A stretch of 60,040 bases of DNA from Bacteroidota bacterium (GCA_023458535.1 JAEWYW010000033.1:1-60040), one strand, 5' to 3'; positions 1 to 8,581 are shown, counted from the stretch's first letter. Program-made: numbers and translations. Notes: generated by a model not told the origin, from the letters alone.

Positions 1-57
1 TTCCCATTCTTTTATCTTCTCAGGTGTACAATGAAAAGTAAGGCTCAGAATACTCAT
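1..57 (-). CDS. N-terminal fragment of a minus-strand protein, possibly DUF4286 family
   Basis: Nineteen codons are open from an ATG (complement of 55-57) to the window edge and read MSILSLTFHCTPEKIKEWE. The rest of the gene lies outside the window. The start is preceded by A/T-rich sequence, as is usual in flavobacteria, and the gene is divergent from gyrA. The fragment reminds me of small DUF4286 proteins, which often begin with a short strand-forming MSILS-type segment, but nineteen residues cannot settle a family. It could also be an unrelated short hypothetical. Confidence 0.5.
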   Translation of the reverse strand, partial: MSILSLTFHCTPEKIKEWE

Positions 58-205
58 TAATTTTAATATTTTTTAAGATTTTGTGGATAAGTTCACTGCA
101 AAAATCGGTAAAAATTCCGTAAATTAGCACGTTGATTTAAAAAAGAAATTAAGTTTTTTCAAACCACTCCAAAAGGGTCTTTGAAATTAATAAATAACAA
201 ATTTT

Positions 206-2860
206 ATGCATAAAGAAGGCGAAAGGTTAATTCCTATCAATATCGTTGATGAAATGAAGTCCTCCTACATCGATTACTCCATGTCGGTAATTGTATCTAG
301 GGCGTTACCTGATGTAAGGGACGGTCTTAAACCGGTTCATAGAAGAGTGCTGTACGGAATGTATGGTTTAGGTGTTTTTTCAAACAGGAAATATCTTAAA
401 TCTGCCAGAATTGTAGGGGATGTGTTGGGTAAATATCACCCACATGGTGATTTATCAGTTTATGATGCTATGGTGAGAATGGCGCAACCTTGGAGTTTGC
501 GTTATCCGCAGGTAGATGGGCAGGGTAACTTTGGTTCTATGGATGGAGATCCGCCGGCAGCAATGCGTTACACCGAAGCACGTCTTAAAAAGATTTCAGA
601 TGAAATACTTGCCGACTTAGATAAAGAAACTGTTGACTTCCAAAATAACTTTGATGATAGTTTAACAGAACCAACCGTTCTTCCGACAAAAATCCCTAAC
701 CTTTTGGTAAATGGTACTTCGGGTATTGCAGTTGGTATGGCAACCAATATGGCGCCACACAACCTCTCAGAATCCGTAGATGCTATTTGTGCATATATTG
801 ATGATAGAGAAATTACTATCGACGACCTTATGAAGCATATCGTGGCTCCAGATTTTCCTACAGGAGGTATTATTTATGGCTACGATGGCGTAAGAGATGC
901 TTTCCACACAGGTAGAGGTAGAATCGTTCTAAGAGCAAAAGTGAGCTTCGAGGAGATTCATAACAGAAATGCCATTGTGGTTACAGAAGTTCCGTATCAG
1001 GTGAATAAAGCCGATATGATTGCCAGAACAGCCGAATTGGTGAAAGAGGATAAAATTCCTGGTATTTATGAAATACGCGATGAATCCGACAGGAAAGGTC
1101 TTCGTGTTGTGTACGAATTAAAAAATGATGCAATCCCCAATGTGGTTTTGAATATGTTGTACAAATATACAGCACTTCAAACCTCATTCAGTGTTAATAA
1201 TATTGCATTGGTAGATGGTAGACCAGAGCAGTTGAATCTTAAAAATATCATCCATCATTTTGTAGAGCACCGTCATGAAGTAGTAATTAGAAGAACTGAA
1301 TATGAGCTTAAAAAAGCCAGAGAAAGGGCTCATATTTTAGAGGGTTTCATGAAAGTGATTGGTTCTCAGGATTCACTAGACAGGGCCATTGCTATCATTC
1401 GTCACAGTTCTACACCTCAGGAAGCTAAAGAAGGCTTAATTGCAGAATTTGAGCTTTCCGATATTCAGGCGCAAGCGATCTTAGATTTAAGATTGGCGCG
1501 TTTGACGGGAATGGAATTGGATAAAATTCGCGCAGAATACGATGAAATAATGCGACTTATCAACGATTTGGAGGATATTTTGTCCAATGAACCGCGCAGA
1601 TATCAAATTATCAAAGATGAACTTCTTGAAGTTAAAGAGAAATATGGTGATGAGAGAAGAACTGAGATAGATTATTCCGGCGGTGAGATGTCTATTGAAG
1701 ATATCATCCCTAATGAGCAGGTAGTTCTTACTATTTCTCATGCTGGTTATATCAAGAGAACTTCCCTTTCTGAATATAAAATTCAAAGTAGAGGAGGTGT
1801 AGGTAACAGAGCAGCTACCACAAGAGATGAAGATTTCTTAGAATATATTGTTTCTGCAACCAACCACCAATACATGTTATTCTTTACCGAAAAAGGGAAA
1901 TGTTATTGGCTGAGAGTATTTGAAATTCCTGAAGGTTCTAAAATTTCTAAAGGTAGAGCAGTTCAAAACCTCATTAATATTGAGCCTGATGATAAAATAA
2001 AAGCATATATCCGCACCAACGATTTGAAAGATGTAGATTACATCAACCAAATGAGCGTGGTGATGATTACTAAAAACGGAACTATTAAGAAAACCTCTTT
2101 AGAAGCCTATTCCCGTCCGAGAATCAATGGTATTAACGCTATCGAAATCCGTGAAAATGATCAGCTTTTAGGTGCATGGTTAACGAATGGAACTTCTCAA
2201 ATTATGATCGCTACTAAAAAAGGAAAATGTATTCGTTTCCCTGAAGAAAAGGTGAGAGAAGTGGGCAGAGGATCTATTGGTGTTCGCGGTATTACGCTTG
2301 AGGATAATGACGAAGTGGTTGGAATGATTGTTGTAAATGATGTGGAAAAAGAGACCGTTTTAGTAGTTTCTGAGAAAGGTTACGGTAAAAGAACCGCTGT
2401 TGAGGATTACAGAATTACAAACAGAGGTGGAAAAGGAGTAATTACATTGAATATCACTGATAAAACTGGAGATTTAATTGCGATTCAAAATGTTACTGAT
2501 GATGATGGATTAATGATCATCAATAAATCTGGAGTAGCGATTAGAATGGGCATGGATGAACTACGTGTGATGGGTAGAAATACGCAGGGTGTACGAGTGA
2601 TTAATCTGAAGAAAAATGATGAGATCGCCGCCATTGCAAAAGTTGAAATGGATAAAGAAGTAGAAGGTGATGATGAAGAAACAGAAACCGAAACCGAAGA
2701 AATTATATCCGTGAATTCAGATCTGCCAGAATTTAAAGATACTCCACAGACAGGAGATAATTCTTATACCAATTTGGGTGATGAAGCGGTATTAAGAAAG
2801 ATTGAAGAAGAGGAAGCCCGAGAAAACGAAAACACAGAAAATGATGATAACGACGAGTAA
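206..2860 (+). CDS. gyrA: DNA gyrase subunit A, carrying Leu83
   Basis: Breakage-reunion subunit of DNA gyrase, which introduces negative supercoils in an A2B2 complex with GyrB. The catalytic tyrosine is Y122 in the AMRYTEARL motif, the same number as in E. coli. The quinolone-resistance region reads HPHGDLSVYD, so position 83 is Leu (codon TTA, 452-454) while Asp87 is kept. The C-terminal beta-pinwheel has a GyrA-box-like NRGGKG at about residues 739-744. The last 60 residues are strongly acidic. The length of 884 aa is normal for Bacteroidota GyrA, and the family is unmistakable (ParC lacks the box). A TPR gene follows after 29 bases and is probably co-transcribed. Confidence 0.97.
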   Translation: MHKEGERLIPINIVDEMKSSYIDYSMSVIVSRALPDVRDGLKPVHRRVLYGMYGLGVFSNRKYLKSARIVGDVLGKYHPHGDLSVYDAMVRMAQPWSLRYPQVDGQGNFGSMDGDPPAAMRYTEARLKKISDEILADLDKETVDFQNNFDDSLTEPTVLPTKIPNLLVNGTSGIAVGMATNMAPHNLSESVDAICAYIDDREITIDDLMKHIVAPDFPTGGIIYGYDGVRDAFHTGRGRIVLRAKVSFEEIHNRNAIVVTEVPYQVNKADMIARTAELVKEDKIPGIYEIRDESDRKGLRVVYELKNDAIPNVVLNMLYKYTALQTSFSVNNIALVDGRPEQLNLKNIIHHFVEHRHEVVIRRTEYELKKARERAHILEGFMKVIGSQDSLDRAIAIIRHSSTPQEAKEGLIAEFELSDIQAQAILDLRLARLTGMELDKIRAEYDEIMRLINDLEDILSNEPRRYQIIKDELLEVKEKYGDERRTEIDYSGGEMSIEDIIPNEQVVLTISHAGYIKRTSLSEYKIQSRGGVGNRAATTRDEDFLEYIVSATNHQYMLFFTEKGKCYWLRVFEIPEGSKISKGRAVQNLINIEPDDKIKAYIRTNDLKDVDYINQMSVVMITKNGTIKKTSLEAYSRPRINGINAIEIRENDQLLGAWLTNGTSQIMIATKKGKCIRFPEEKVREVGRGSIGVRGITLEDNDEVVGMIVVNDVEKETVLVVSEKGYGKRTAVEDYRITNRGGKGVITLNITDKTGDLIAIQNVTDDDGLMIINKSGVAIRMGMDELRVMGRNTQGVRVINLKKNDEIAAIAKVEMDKEVEGDDEETETETEEIISVNSDLPEFKDTPQTGDNSYTNLGDEAVLRKIEEEEARENENTENDDNDE

Positions 2861-2889
2861 TCATTAATTTTTTAAAACAATATAATAAA

Positions 2890-3906
2890 ATGAAAAAATT
2901 AGTTTTAAGTTTAGCAATATTCACCTCTGTACTGGCATTTTCGCAAAAACAAGATGTCAATGCACAGATACAATCGATCAATAAGGAAGCTATGGATGCA
3001 TATAACGGAAAGAATTACGTTATGGCAGCTCCAAAGTTTATGGAATTGTATAATGTACTGAAGACTAACGGACAGGATAATAAAATTTACAAATATTATG
3101 CAGGGTTGTCTTATGCTTTAGCAAACAAAAATGCTGAAGCGATTGCCATATATAAAGACTTAATCGATTCTGGTTTTACTGGTGTGGAAACAAAGTATAT
3201 GGCGAAGGAGAAAAAAAGTGGACAAAAGGTGGAATTAGAAAAGAAAACCTGGGAATTAATGAAGAAGGCCCCAGGTGATTATTCAGAATTTACTACTGAG
3301 CAAACACCAAGTATTGAATCAGATCTATATGAAACATTCGGTACTTTGCTTTTAACTGAGAAAAGAAATGACGAAGCTTTAACCTATATTGAAAAAGGTC
3401 TATTGAAGTTTCCTAACAGTGCAAAGTTAAAAGAAGCACATGGTACAGCTTTGTATTCATCTGGTAAAACAGATCAGTTTGTTGCCAATCTAAAAGAACA
3501 ATTGGCTAAAAATCCTAACGATGCCACCAACTGGTATAACTTAGGAGTAATGCAGTCAAAAAATGCAGCTACAACCAATGATGCTATTACTTCCTTTAAA
3601 AAAGCTATTGAGTTAAAACCAGATTTTAATAATGCTTATCAAAACCTTGTATTTACAACAATAGGTGATGAAGAGAAGGCTGTTGCAGAGATTAATGCTT
3701 TAAGAAAAACAAATCCAGATGAGGCTACTAAACTTATTGATGCTAGAAGAGCTCGTTTTGCCGCTGCGCTACCCTATGCAGAAAAATGGTCTCTGGCGAT
3801 GCCAAACGATAAGGAAGTCTTAACAACCTTAAGAGAAATATACATTATGACAAAAAATAATGATAAAGCTGCTGAAATCAAAAAGAAATTAGATGCAATG
3901 AAATAA
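2890..3906 (+). CDS. exported tetratricopeptide-repeat protein
   Basis: A 338 aa protein with a Sec signal peptide (MKKLVLSLAIFTSVLAFSQ, cleavage near residue 19). TPR-like helical pairs are recognisable at about residues 35-75 and 140-260, for example the WYNLGVMQSKN and AIELKPDFNNAYQNL segments typical of TPR helices. It is probably a periplasmic or outer-membrane-associated scaffold; no catalytic motif is visible. It lies 29 bases behind gyrA and ends just before a strong bidirectional terminator, so gyrA and this gene look like a two-gene operon. The functional link to gyrase, if any, is unknown. Confidence 0.85.
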   Translation: MKKLVLSLAIFTSVLAFSQKQDVNAQIQSINKEAMDAYNGKNYVMAAPKFMELYNVLKTNGQDNKIYKYYAGLSYALANKNAEAIAIYKDLIDSGFTGVETKYMAKEKKSGQKVELEKKTWELMKKAPGDYSEFTTEQTPSIESDLYETFGTLLLTEKRNDEALTYIEKGLLKFPNSAKLKEAHGTALYSSGKTDQFVANLKEQLAKNPNDATNWYNLGVMQSKNAATTNDAITSFKKAIELKPDFNNAYQNLVFTTIGDEEKAVAEINALRKTNPDEATKLIDARRARFAAALPYAEKWSLAMPNDKEVLTTLREIYIMTKNNDKAAEIKKKLDAMK

Positions 3907-3924
3907 GCACAAAGTTATAACAAT

Positions 3925-3953
3925 AAAAAGCTCCCAAATTTTGGGAGCTTTTT
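3925..3953. terminator. bidirectional intrinsic terminator
   Basis: A 13-base-pair stem (AAAAAGCTCCCAA with its complement) closes a 3-base loop and is flanked by A and T runs on both sides. It lies between the convergent TPR gene and the metal-receptor gene and can serve both; its edge touches the stop codon of the minus-strand gene. Confidence 0.9.
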
Positions 3954-4675
3954 TATTGTAATGAATTGATGAGTTGTTGGTAGTAGTTTTTAGATTTGGC
4001 GATATGAGTGCCATACCAGGAAAAAGCTTCGCCATCTACAAGGATAATTTTTTTATCGGGATATGTCTTCTTTAATTCCTTGATGTGCATTTCTTTAAAG
4101 GGAAAAGGTTCGGATGATAGCATGATAACTTCTGCAGAACTTAAATCATTTTCTGTCACCTCAGGATATCTTAAATCCTTTTCAAAAATATTGATGAAAC
4201 CTAGTTCCTTAAGAATGTGATGAATGAAGGTGTCTTTACCAATCGTCATATATGGATTTTTCCAGATTAGATATGCTACTTTTATTGGTTTTTGCAGGCT
4301 CAAGTTGAGCGCTTCATAGGTTGCTAAATTATATTCCTGCGCTTTTTCTTTCAATCCAAAGATGTTACCGAGGTTTTTCAGAAGGTAGTAATTATCTTCA
4401 ATTGTAGAAACATCAGTCAATAATACTTTGCAATACTTTCTAAGTTCTTCAACTTGTTCTTTAACGTTTTCTTCTTTGTTGGCAATTATGAGGTCAGGTT
4501 GTAAGGTTTTAACCTTTTCAATTTGAATGTTTTTTGTGCCTCCTACGGTTGTTATGCTTTTTACTTTTTCTGACGGATGGATGCAGAATTTAGTTCTTCC
4601 TACAACTTCGTGTTCGGTTAAACCTAAATCAAATAAAGCTTCGGTGATGGATGGAACCAAAGAAACAACTTTCAT
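3953..4675 (-). CDS. helical-backbone metal receptor (BtuF-like substrate-binding protein)
   Basis: A 240 aa protein of the periplasmic-binding type 2 fold (Peripla_BP_2, BtuF/FhuD class). It shows the typical opening LVPSITEALFDLGL, the VVGRTKFCIHP region, and the PDLIIANKEEN segment that precedes the long backbone helix. No signal peptide is visible, which is common for this subgroup in flavobacteria, so it may act in the cytoplasm or have an unrecognised export route. The likely ligand is a corrinoid or an iron/metal chelate. No permease or ATPase gene is adjacent. It follows mgtE by 18 bases on the same strand and is probably co-transcribed. Confidence 0.8.
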   Translation of the reverse strand: MKVVSLVPSITEALFDLGLTEHEVVGRTKFCIHPSEKVKSITTVGGTKNIQIEKVKTLQPDLIIANKEENVKEQVEELRKYCKVLLTDVSTIEDNYYLLKNLGNIFGLKEKAQEYNLATYEALNLSLQKPIKVAYLIWKNPYMTIGKDTFIHHILKELGFINIFEKDLRYPEVTENDLSSAEVIMLSSEPFPFKEMHIKELKKTYPDKKIILVDGEAFSWYGTHIAKSKNYYQQLINSLQ

Positions 4676-4693
4676 AAAATGCTTTTCCGAAAA

Positions 4694-6016
4694 TTACAAA
4701 AGTTTTCCCGTTAATAAAAGTCCGGCAATAGTAAAGTAGATAATTAAACCTGTAACATCCACTAAAGTAGCAACGAAAGGAGCAGAAGAGGTAGCAGGAT
4801 CTAAGTTGAATTTCTTTAGAATAAAAGGAACCATTGAACCCGAAAGAGTTCCCCATAGAACAATCATCGCGAGAGAAATTCCGGCGCTAATACCTACAAA
4901 AAACCAGTATTCTCCGTAATCAAACCAGCCTAATTTTTGCCACATCATAATTCTCAGAAAACCCATAATCCCCAGCAGAGTTCCCAGAACCAAGCCGGTT
5001 ACTAATTCCTTTTTCATTACTTTCCACCAATCTTTTATGGTGATTTCCTGTAAGGCCATAGCACGGATGATGAGCGTTGCTGCCTGCGAACCAGAATTTC
5101 CACCACTGGAAATAATAAGCGGAATAAATAAGGCCAATACAACTGCTTTTCCTATTTCATTTTCATAAAAACCCATTACAGAGGCCGTAATTAATTGTAA
5201 AAGAAATAGAACAATCAGCCAAAGCCCTCTTTTTTTAATCATCTCAAACCAATGCGTCTGAATATAAGGATCATCTAAGGCTTCAACACCCCCAAATTTC
5301 TGAATATCTTCGGTGTTTTGTTGTTCTATTTGATCGAGGATATCATCAATTGTAACAATACCTACTAAAACACCAGCTTCAGTTACAATTGGCAAAGCAG
5401 TTCTGTCGTATTTTTCAAAATAAGAAACGGCATCCTCTTTAGACGTTGTTGTGTTGATGGCCACAAAATGATTATCTGCCAATTCTGAAACCAAGACATC
5501 TTCCTCTTCCAACAATATGGTTCCGATGGTTAAATCGTCAATTAATCTATTTTTTTCATCCACTACATAGAGGTGGTTCATGGTTTCTACCTTTCTACCG
5601 ACTTTTTTAATTTGTTCAAGACATCTTTTTACCGTCCATTCTCGTCGAATTTGTATGTAGTAAGGTGTCATCAATCTCGCAATGGAATCAGGTTCGTAAC
5701 CCAAAAGTTTTAAGGCAATTCTTCTTTCTTGAGGGTTAAGGTGATTGATGGAGTATTTAATAAGCTCGTCGGGGAAATCTTCAAATAAGGATGTTCTGTC
5801 ATCCGGAGTCATCGCATTCAAGATTTCAGAAACATCATCACTGCCGATGCTTCGGATGGTTTCTTCCTGAAAATCAGGATCAAGATGGGAAAAAACGTCG
5901 GCTTTATACTCTTTAGGAACCTTTAAAAAAGCCAACAGTCTCTCATCAGCAGGGAGATTGCTGAGTGTTTCTGCAATATCGGCAGGATTAAAAATGAGTT
6001 CATCTGAAGTATTCAA
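4694..6016 (-). CDS. mgtE: magnesium transporter MgtE
   Basis: Mg2+ channel/transporter of the MgtE family, 440 aa. An N-terminal helical domain (about 1-130) is followed by two CBS domains (about 135-255) that sense cytoplasmic Mg2+, then five membrane helices (about 262-440). The pore signature SSGGNSGSQ is at 303-311, and an Asp in the last helix region (D420, LVDVTGLI) matches the conserved pore aspartate. Length and domain order are standard. The start ATG at 6014-6016 lies downstream of a TATTTTTG promoter element and a 12-base palindrome. It heads a probable two-gene operon with the metal receptor. Confidence 0.95.
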   Translation of the reverse strand: MNTSDELIFNPADIAETLSNLPADERLLAFLKVPKEYKADVFSHLDPDFQEETIRSIGSDDVSEILNAMTPDDRTSLFEDFPDELIKYSINHLNPQERRIALKLLGYEPDSIARLMTPYYIQIRREWTVKRCLEQIKKVGRKVETMNHLYVVDEKNRLIDDLTIGTILLEEEDVLVSELADNHFVAINTTTSKEDAVSYFEKYDRTALPIVTEAGVLVGIVTIDDILDQIEQQNTEDIQKFGGVEALDDPYIQTHWFEMIKKRGLWLIVLFLLQLITASVMGFYENEIGKAVVLALFIPLIISSGGNSGSQAATLIIRAMALQEITIKDWWKVMKKELVTGLVLGTLLGIMGFLRIMMWQKLGWFDYGEYWFFVGISAGISLAMIVLWGTLSGSMVPFILKKFNLDPATSSAPFVATLVDVTGLIIYFTIAGLLLTGKLL

Positions 6017-6037
6017 GAGCCTTTATTTTTTCGTTTG

Positions 6038-6045
6038 CAAAAATA
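6038..6045 (-). promoter_or_regulatory. candidate -7 element of the mgtE promoter
   Basis: On the minus strand this reads TATTTTTG followed by C, a full match to the Bacteroidota -7 consensus TAnnTTTG, 21 bases before the mgtE ATG. I see no good TTTG at the -33 position. Confidence 0.45.
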
Positions 6046-6076
6046 GGGCAATTATTCTAAATAAGAGAATATAGCC

Positions 6077-6088
6077 CGTGAATTCACG
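6077..6088. promoter_or_regulatory. perfect 12-base palindrome upstream of mgtE
   Basis: CGTGAATTCACG is a perfect inverted repeat. Its centre lies about 40 bases upstream of the predicted mgtE -7 element, a place where a regulator could bind. It also lies just past the end of the 6107-6661 gene. Function is not known. Confidence 0.3.
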
Positions 6089-6106
6089 AAATGTTAATGG
6101 ATGTAA

Positions 6107-6661
6107 CTATAAAGTGTCTGCGGTTTTTATTTTCCTGATATTTTTCATCAAGTCTTTTATGGCACCCGCAGTTCCTATTTTTATTGAGTTGGTGGTAGAA
6201 CCCAGCATGCGCATGTTTTTCCTGTACGTATCATAGTCGGTTTCTGTAATAAGATTTCCTTTAGAATCGAAAAACTTCATGCTGACAATTACCTGATTTG
6301 AAAATACATATTTGCCAATACCTACTTTGAAATATTTCACTTTTGGTACTACGGCGAAATCTGCATCATTGTTTTTGCAATATTCTACAATAGTTGTGGT
6401 ATCCACTTCTTCGTAGGATAGGGGAGTTTCCGCTTTAAGCACTTTTGCTTTTCTGAACTTTCCAGATTGATTAGAAACCGCATCAAAGAAAGCTTGATTG
6501 GTGGGTTCCTTTATTTCCTCAATATCTGGATAGATATCTGGATTAAAATAAATAATTTTGGGATCATCATCCAAAGCCGAAAGTGGAGTCTGTGCGTTGG
6601 CAATAGAAACGCCCATTAAAACTACAATAACAACACTGGATAATACTAAGACTTTTTTCAT
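6107..6661 (-). CDS. exported hypothetical protein
   Basis: A 184 aa protein that I do not recognise by family. It begins with a clear Sec signal peptide (MKKVLVLSSVVIVVLMGVS, cleavage after about ANA). I chose the ATG at 6659-6661 instead of an upstream in-frame ATG at 6679 because the six extra residues (MHIYFV) would precede the signal sequence and spoil its n-region. The mature part is mixed alpha/beta; its middle segment DADFAVVPKVKYFKVG resembles small periplasmic proteins that bind or sense a partner. It stands alone between mgtE and the divergent rpsO. Confidence 0.7.
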   Translation of the reverse strand: MKKVLVLSSVVIVVLMGVSIANAQTPLSALDDDPKIIYFNPDIYPDIEEIKEPTNQAFFDAVSNQSGKFRKAKVLKAETPLSYEEVDTTTIVEYCKNNDADFAVVPKVKYFKVGIGKYVFSNQVIVSMKFFDSKGNLITETDYDTYRKNMRMLGSTTNSIKIGTAGAIKDLMKNIRKIKTADTL

Positions 6662-6767
6662 CACGAAATAGATATGCAAAAATACTGCCTTTCAATCGTT
6701 TTAGCGCATAATTTTTTAAGAAAATTTAACAAAGATTAATACAAGTGAAAAAGTGAAGAGATAAATG

Positions 6768-6799
6768 TTTGTCAGTTTCATTAAATAGTCGTACTTTTG
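6768..6799 (+). promoter_or_regulatory. rpsO promoter (Bacteroidota consensus)
   Basis: The -33 element TTTG (6768-6771) and the -7 element TACTTTTG (6792-6799) are separated by exactly 20 bases, matching the consensus read by the Bacteroidota primary sigma factor. The element is 36 bases before the rpsO ATG. Confidence 0.85.
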
Positions 6800-6835
6800 C
6801 AGCTCGTTACATAATAATCATTAAATAATATTGGC

Positions 6836-7105
6836 ATGTACTTAACATCTGAGAAAAAAGCAGAAATCTTCGCAAAGCACGGAGGAACAGCAGAAAACAC
6901 AGGATCTGCAGAAGGGCAAATTGCTCTTTTTACTTACAGAATTAACCATTTAACAGGTCACTTAAAGAGTAACCACAAAGATTACGCAACTGAGAAATCT
7001 TTGGTAAAGTTGGTAGGTAAAAGAAAAAGATTGTTAGATTACCTAAAAAGAAAAGATATCGAAAGATATAGAGCGATCATCGCTGAATTAGGTTTAAGAA
7101 AATAA
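6836..7105 (+). CDS. rpsO: 30S ribosomal protein S15
   Basis: Primary 16S rRNA-binding protein of the small-subunit platform. At 89 aa it has the usual S15 length. Landmarks are GSAEGQIALFTYRINHLTGHL in the first half and the RNA-binding LVGKRKRLLDYLKRKD helix, followed by RYRAIIAELGLRK at the end. It is a single-gene transcription unit, with its own strong promoter upstream and a strong terminator 16 bases after the stop codon. Confidence 0.98.
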   Translation: MYLTSEKKAEIFAKHGGTAENTGSAEGQIALFTYRINHLTGHLKSNHKDYATEKSLVKLVGKRKRLLDYLKRKDIERYRAIIAELGLRK

Positions 7106-7120
7106 TTCTATTCAACAGCA

Positions 7121-7153
7121 AAAAAAGCTATCCAAATTTTGGATAGCTTTTTT
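7121..7153 (+). terminator. rpsO intrinsic terminator
   Basis: A 15-base-pair stem (AAAAAAGCTATCCAA and its complement) with a 3-base loop, flanked by A and T runs. The symmetry means it could also end transcription from the minus-strand genes that follow. Confidence 0.88.
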
Positions 7154-7210
7154 ATTTTATCTGAGGTTGTAAAACATAAAATATTAAATAAAACCTCTAC
7201 TGTAAAATTT

Positions 7211-7459
7211 TTATCTGTCGATACTGCCCATTACTTTTTGGGCAAAAGAATTGAGGGCATCTTTTTCTGCCATTCCGTTGGCAACGTTGGCGTGAACTTC
7301 TAATGCACCACAAATATTGGTAATAAGTTCTCCTACTACATTTAAATCTTCTTCCGAAGTTCCTCTAAACTCTGAAAAACTTTCTAAAACTTCTAATGTT
7401 TTTTCAAGATTTTCGGGAGAGTTATTTTGATAGAATTGTCTGATAATTGGTAATTTCAT
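7211..7459 (-). CDS. DUF6952 family protein
   Basis: A small, acidic, all-helical protein of 82 aa, of the type annotated as DUF6952 in flavobacteria (recalled from memory, not searched). It has no signal peptide, no cysteine-pair motif and one cysteine (NICGAL). Its ATG overlaps the stop codon of the thioredoxin gene by one base (TAATG), so translation is probably coupled. The conserved position behind a peroxiredoxin and a thioredoxin suggests an accessory role in thiol or peroxide metabolism. That role is inferred from context only. Confidence 0.75.
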   Translation of the reverse strand: MKLPIIRQFYQNNSPENLEKTLEVLESFSEFRGTSEEDLNVVGELITNICGALEVHANVANGMAEKDALNSFAQKVMGSIDR

Positions 7460-7767
7460 TATTTGATCTCGTTGAATAAATTGATTAAACTTTCTGCTTG
7501 GTTAGATTGTACTTGGTTGACTAATTTTCCGTCTTTGAAAACTGCAAATGTTGGTAGATTATCTACAGTCGCTAGTTTTCGGCTTTCAGGAAGTTTTTCT
7601 GCATCTACATATAAAAACGGAATTTCTTCATTCTCAGAAGCTAATTTTTTGAATTTAGGCTTCATAATTCTGCAGTTTCCGCACCATGATGCACCATATT
7701 GTACGACTACTTTTTCATTATCATTTACGATGTTTTGTAATGTATCTTCTGTAAGTTCTGTAAACAT
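7459..7767 (-). CDS. thioredoxin family protein with a CGNC active site
   Basis: A 102 aa cytoplasmic thioredoxin-fold protein. The redox motif WCGNC is at residues 28-32 and the cis-proline segment is LPTFAVFKDGK at about 71-81. Canonical thioredoxins have CGPC; Asn in place of Pro should make the disulfide more oxidising or alter partner choice (inference). It follows the peroxiredoxin gene on the same strand, with an intrinsic hairpin between them, and probably reduces that enzyme or a related target. It is translationally coupled to the DUF6952 gene downstream. Confidence 0.9.
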   Translation of the reverse strand: MFTELTEDTLQNIVNDNEKVVVQYGASWCGNCRIMKPKFKKLASENEEIPFLYVDAEKLPESRKLATVDNLPTFAVFKDGKLVNQVQSNQAESLINLFNEIK

Positions 7768-7794
7768 TTTCTGTAATTTTTTAAAGTTAAAAAA

Positions 7795-7820
7795 AAGGGG
7801 TTTGAAAACTCAAACCCCTT
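7795..7820 (-). terminator. hairpin between peroxiredoxin and thioredoxin genes
   Basis: An 11-base-pair stem AAGGGGTTTGA and its complement close a 4-base loop. On the minus strand a run of eight T follows. It could end most peroxiredoxin transcripts and let a fraction read through into the thioredoxin gene. Confidence 0.75.
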
Positions 7821-7828
7821 CAGTATTT

Positions 7829-8461
7829 TTAGTGTTTTGCTAAATAATCTGCGGTTGAGTTTCTGTCTGCTTTCATTGCATCTTTACCTTCTTCCCAGTT
7901 AGCAGGACAAACTTCTCCATGTTTTTGTACGTGCGTATAAGCATCAATAAGTCTTAAGAATTCTTTTACGTTTCTTCCTAATGGCATATCGTTTACTGCT
8001 TCGTGGAAAATTTTTCCTGTTTCATCTACTAAATAAGTTGCTCTGTAGGTAACATTTGAGCCAGAGAAAAACTCGTTTCCTTCTTCATCGTACTCAAAAT
8101 CCTGATCTACAATACCCAATTGGTTTGCCAACTGTCTGTGGGTATCTGCAAGGATAGGATAAGTAATACCTTCAATACCTCCATTGTCCTTTGGTGTGTT
8201 CAACCAAGCGAAGTGTACTTCATTGGTGTCGCATGATGCACCGATTACTTTGGTATTTCTTTTTTCAAATTCACCTAAAGCTTCCTGAAAAGCGTGAAGT
8301 TCTGTAGGGCATACAAAAGTGAAATCTTTTGGATACCAAAACAATAAAACTTTCTGCTCGTTTTTTACTGCTTCCTCAAAAATGTTGATTTTAAGATCAT
8401 CACCCATTTCAGACATTGCGTCTACTGTGATGTTAGGGAATTTTTTTCCTACTAATGACAT
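7829..8461 (-). CDS. typical 2-Cys peroxiredoxin (AhpC/Prx1 type)
   Basis: A thiol peroxidase of 210 aa that reduces H2O2 and organic or peroxynitrite peroxides. The peroxidatic cysteine is C51 in FTFVCPTELHAF, and the resolving cysteine is C185 in GEVCPANW, so the dimeric 2-Cys mechanism is intact. It is the first gene of a minus-strand group with thioredoxin and DUF6952 and has a near-perfect promoter. No ahpF is next to it; the neighbouring thioredoxin is the likely electron donor (inference). AhpC and Prx1-type peroxiredoxins are hard to separate by eye. Confidence 0.94.
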   Translation of the reverse strand: MSLVGKKFPNITVDAMSEMGDDLKINIFEEAVKNEQKVLLFWYPKDFTFVCPTELHAFQEALGEFEKRNTKVIGASCDTNEVHFAWLNTPKDNGGIEGITYPILADTHRQLANQLGIVDQDFEYDEEGNEFFSGSNVTYRATYLVDETGKIFHEAVNDMPLGRNVKEFLRLIDAYTHVQKHGEVCPANWEEGKDAMKADRNSTADYLAKH

Positions 8462-8493
8462 AATTATATATTTTTTATTTGTTTTTCGTACTG

Positions 8494-8524
8494 CAAATTT
8501 ACATAGTTTTATCTATCAAACAAA
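8494..8524 (-). promoter_or_regulatory. peroxiredoxin promoter
   Basis: On the minus strand, TTTG (8521-8524) is followed after 19 bases by TAAATTTG (8494-8501), a full Bacteroidota promoter. It lies 33 bases before the ATG. Confidence 0.8.
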
Positions 8525-8581
8525 TTATTTTCGATTAATAAAATCTATAATTACTTTTAAGTTTAATAGTCGATAATGTAA

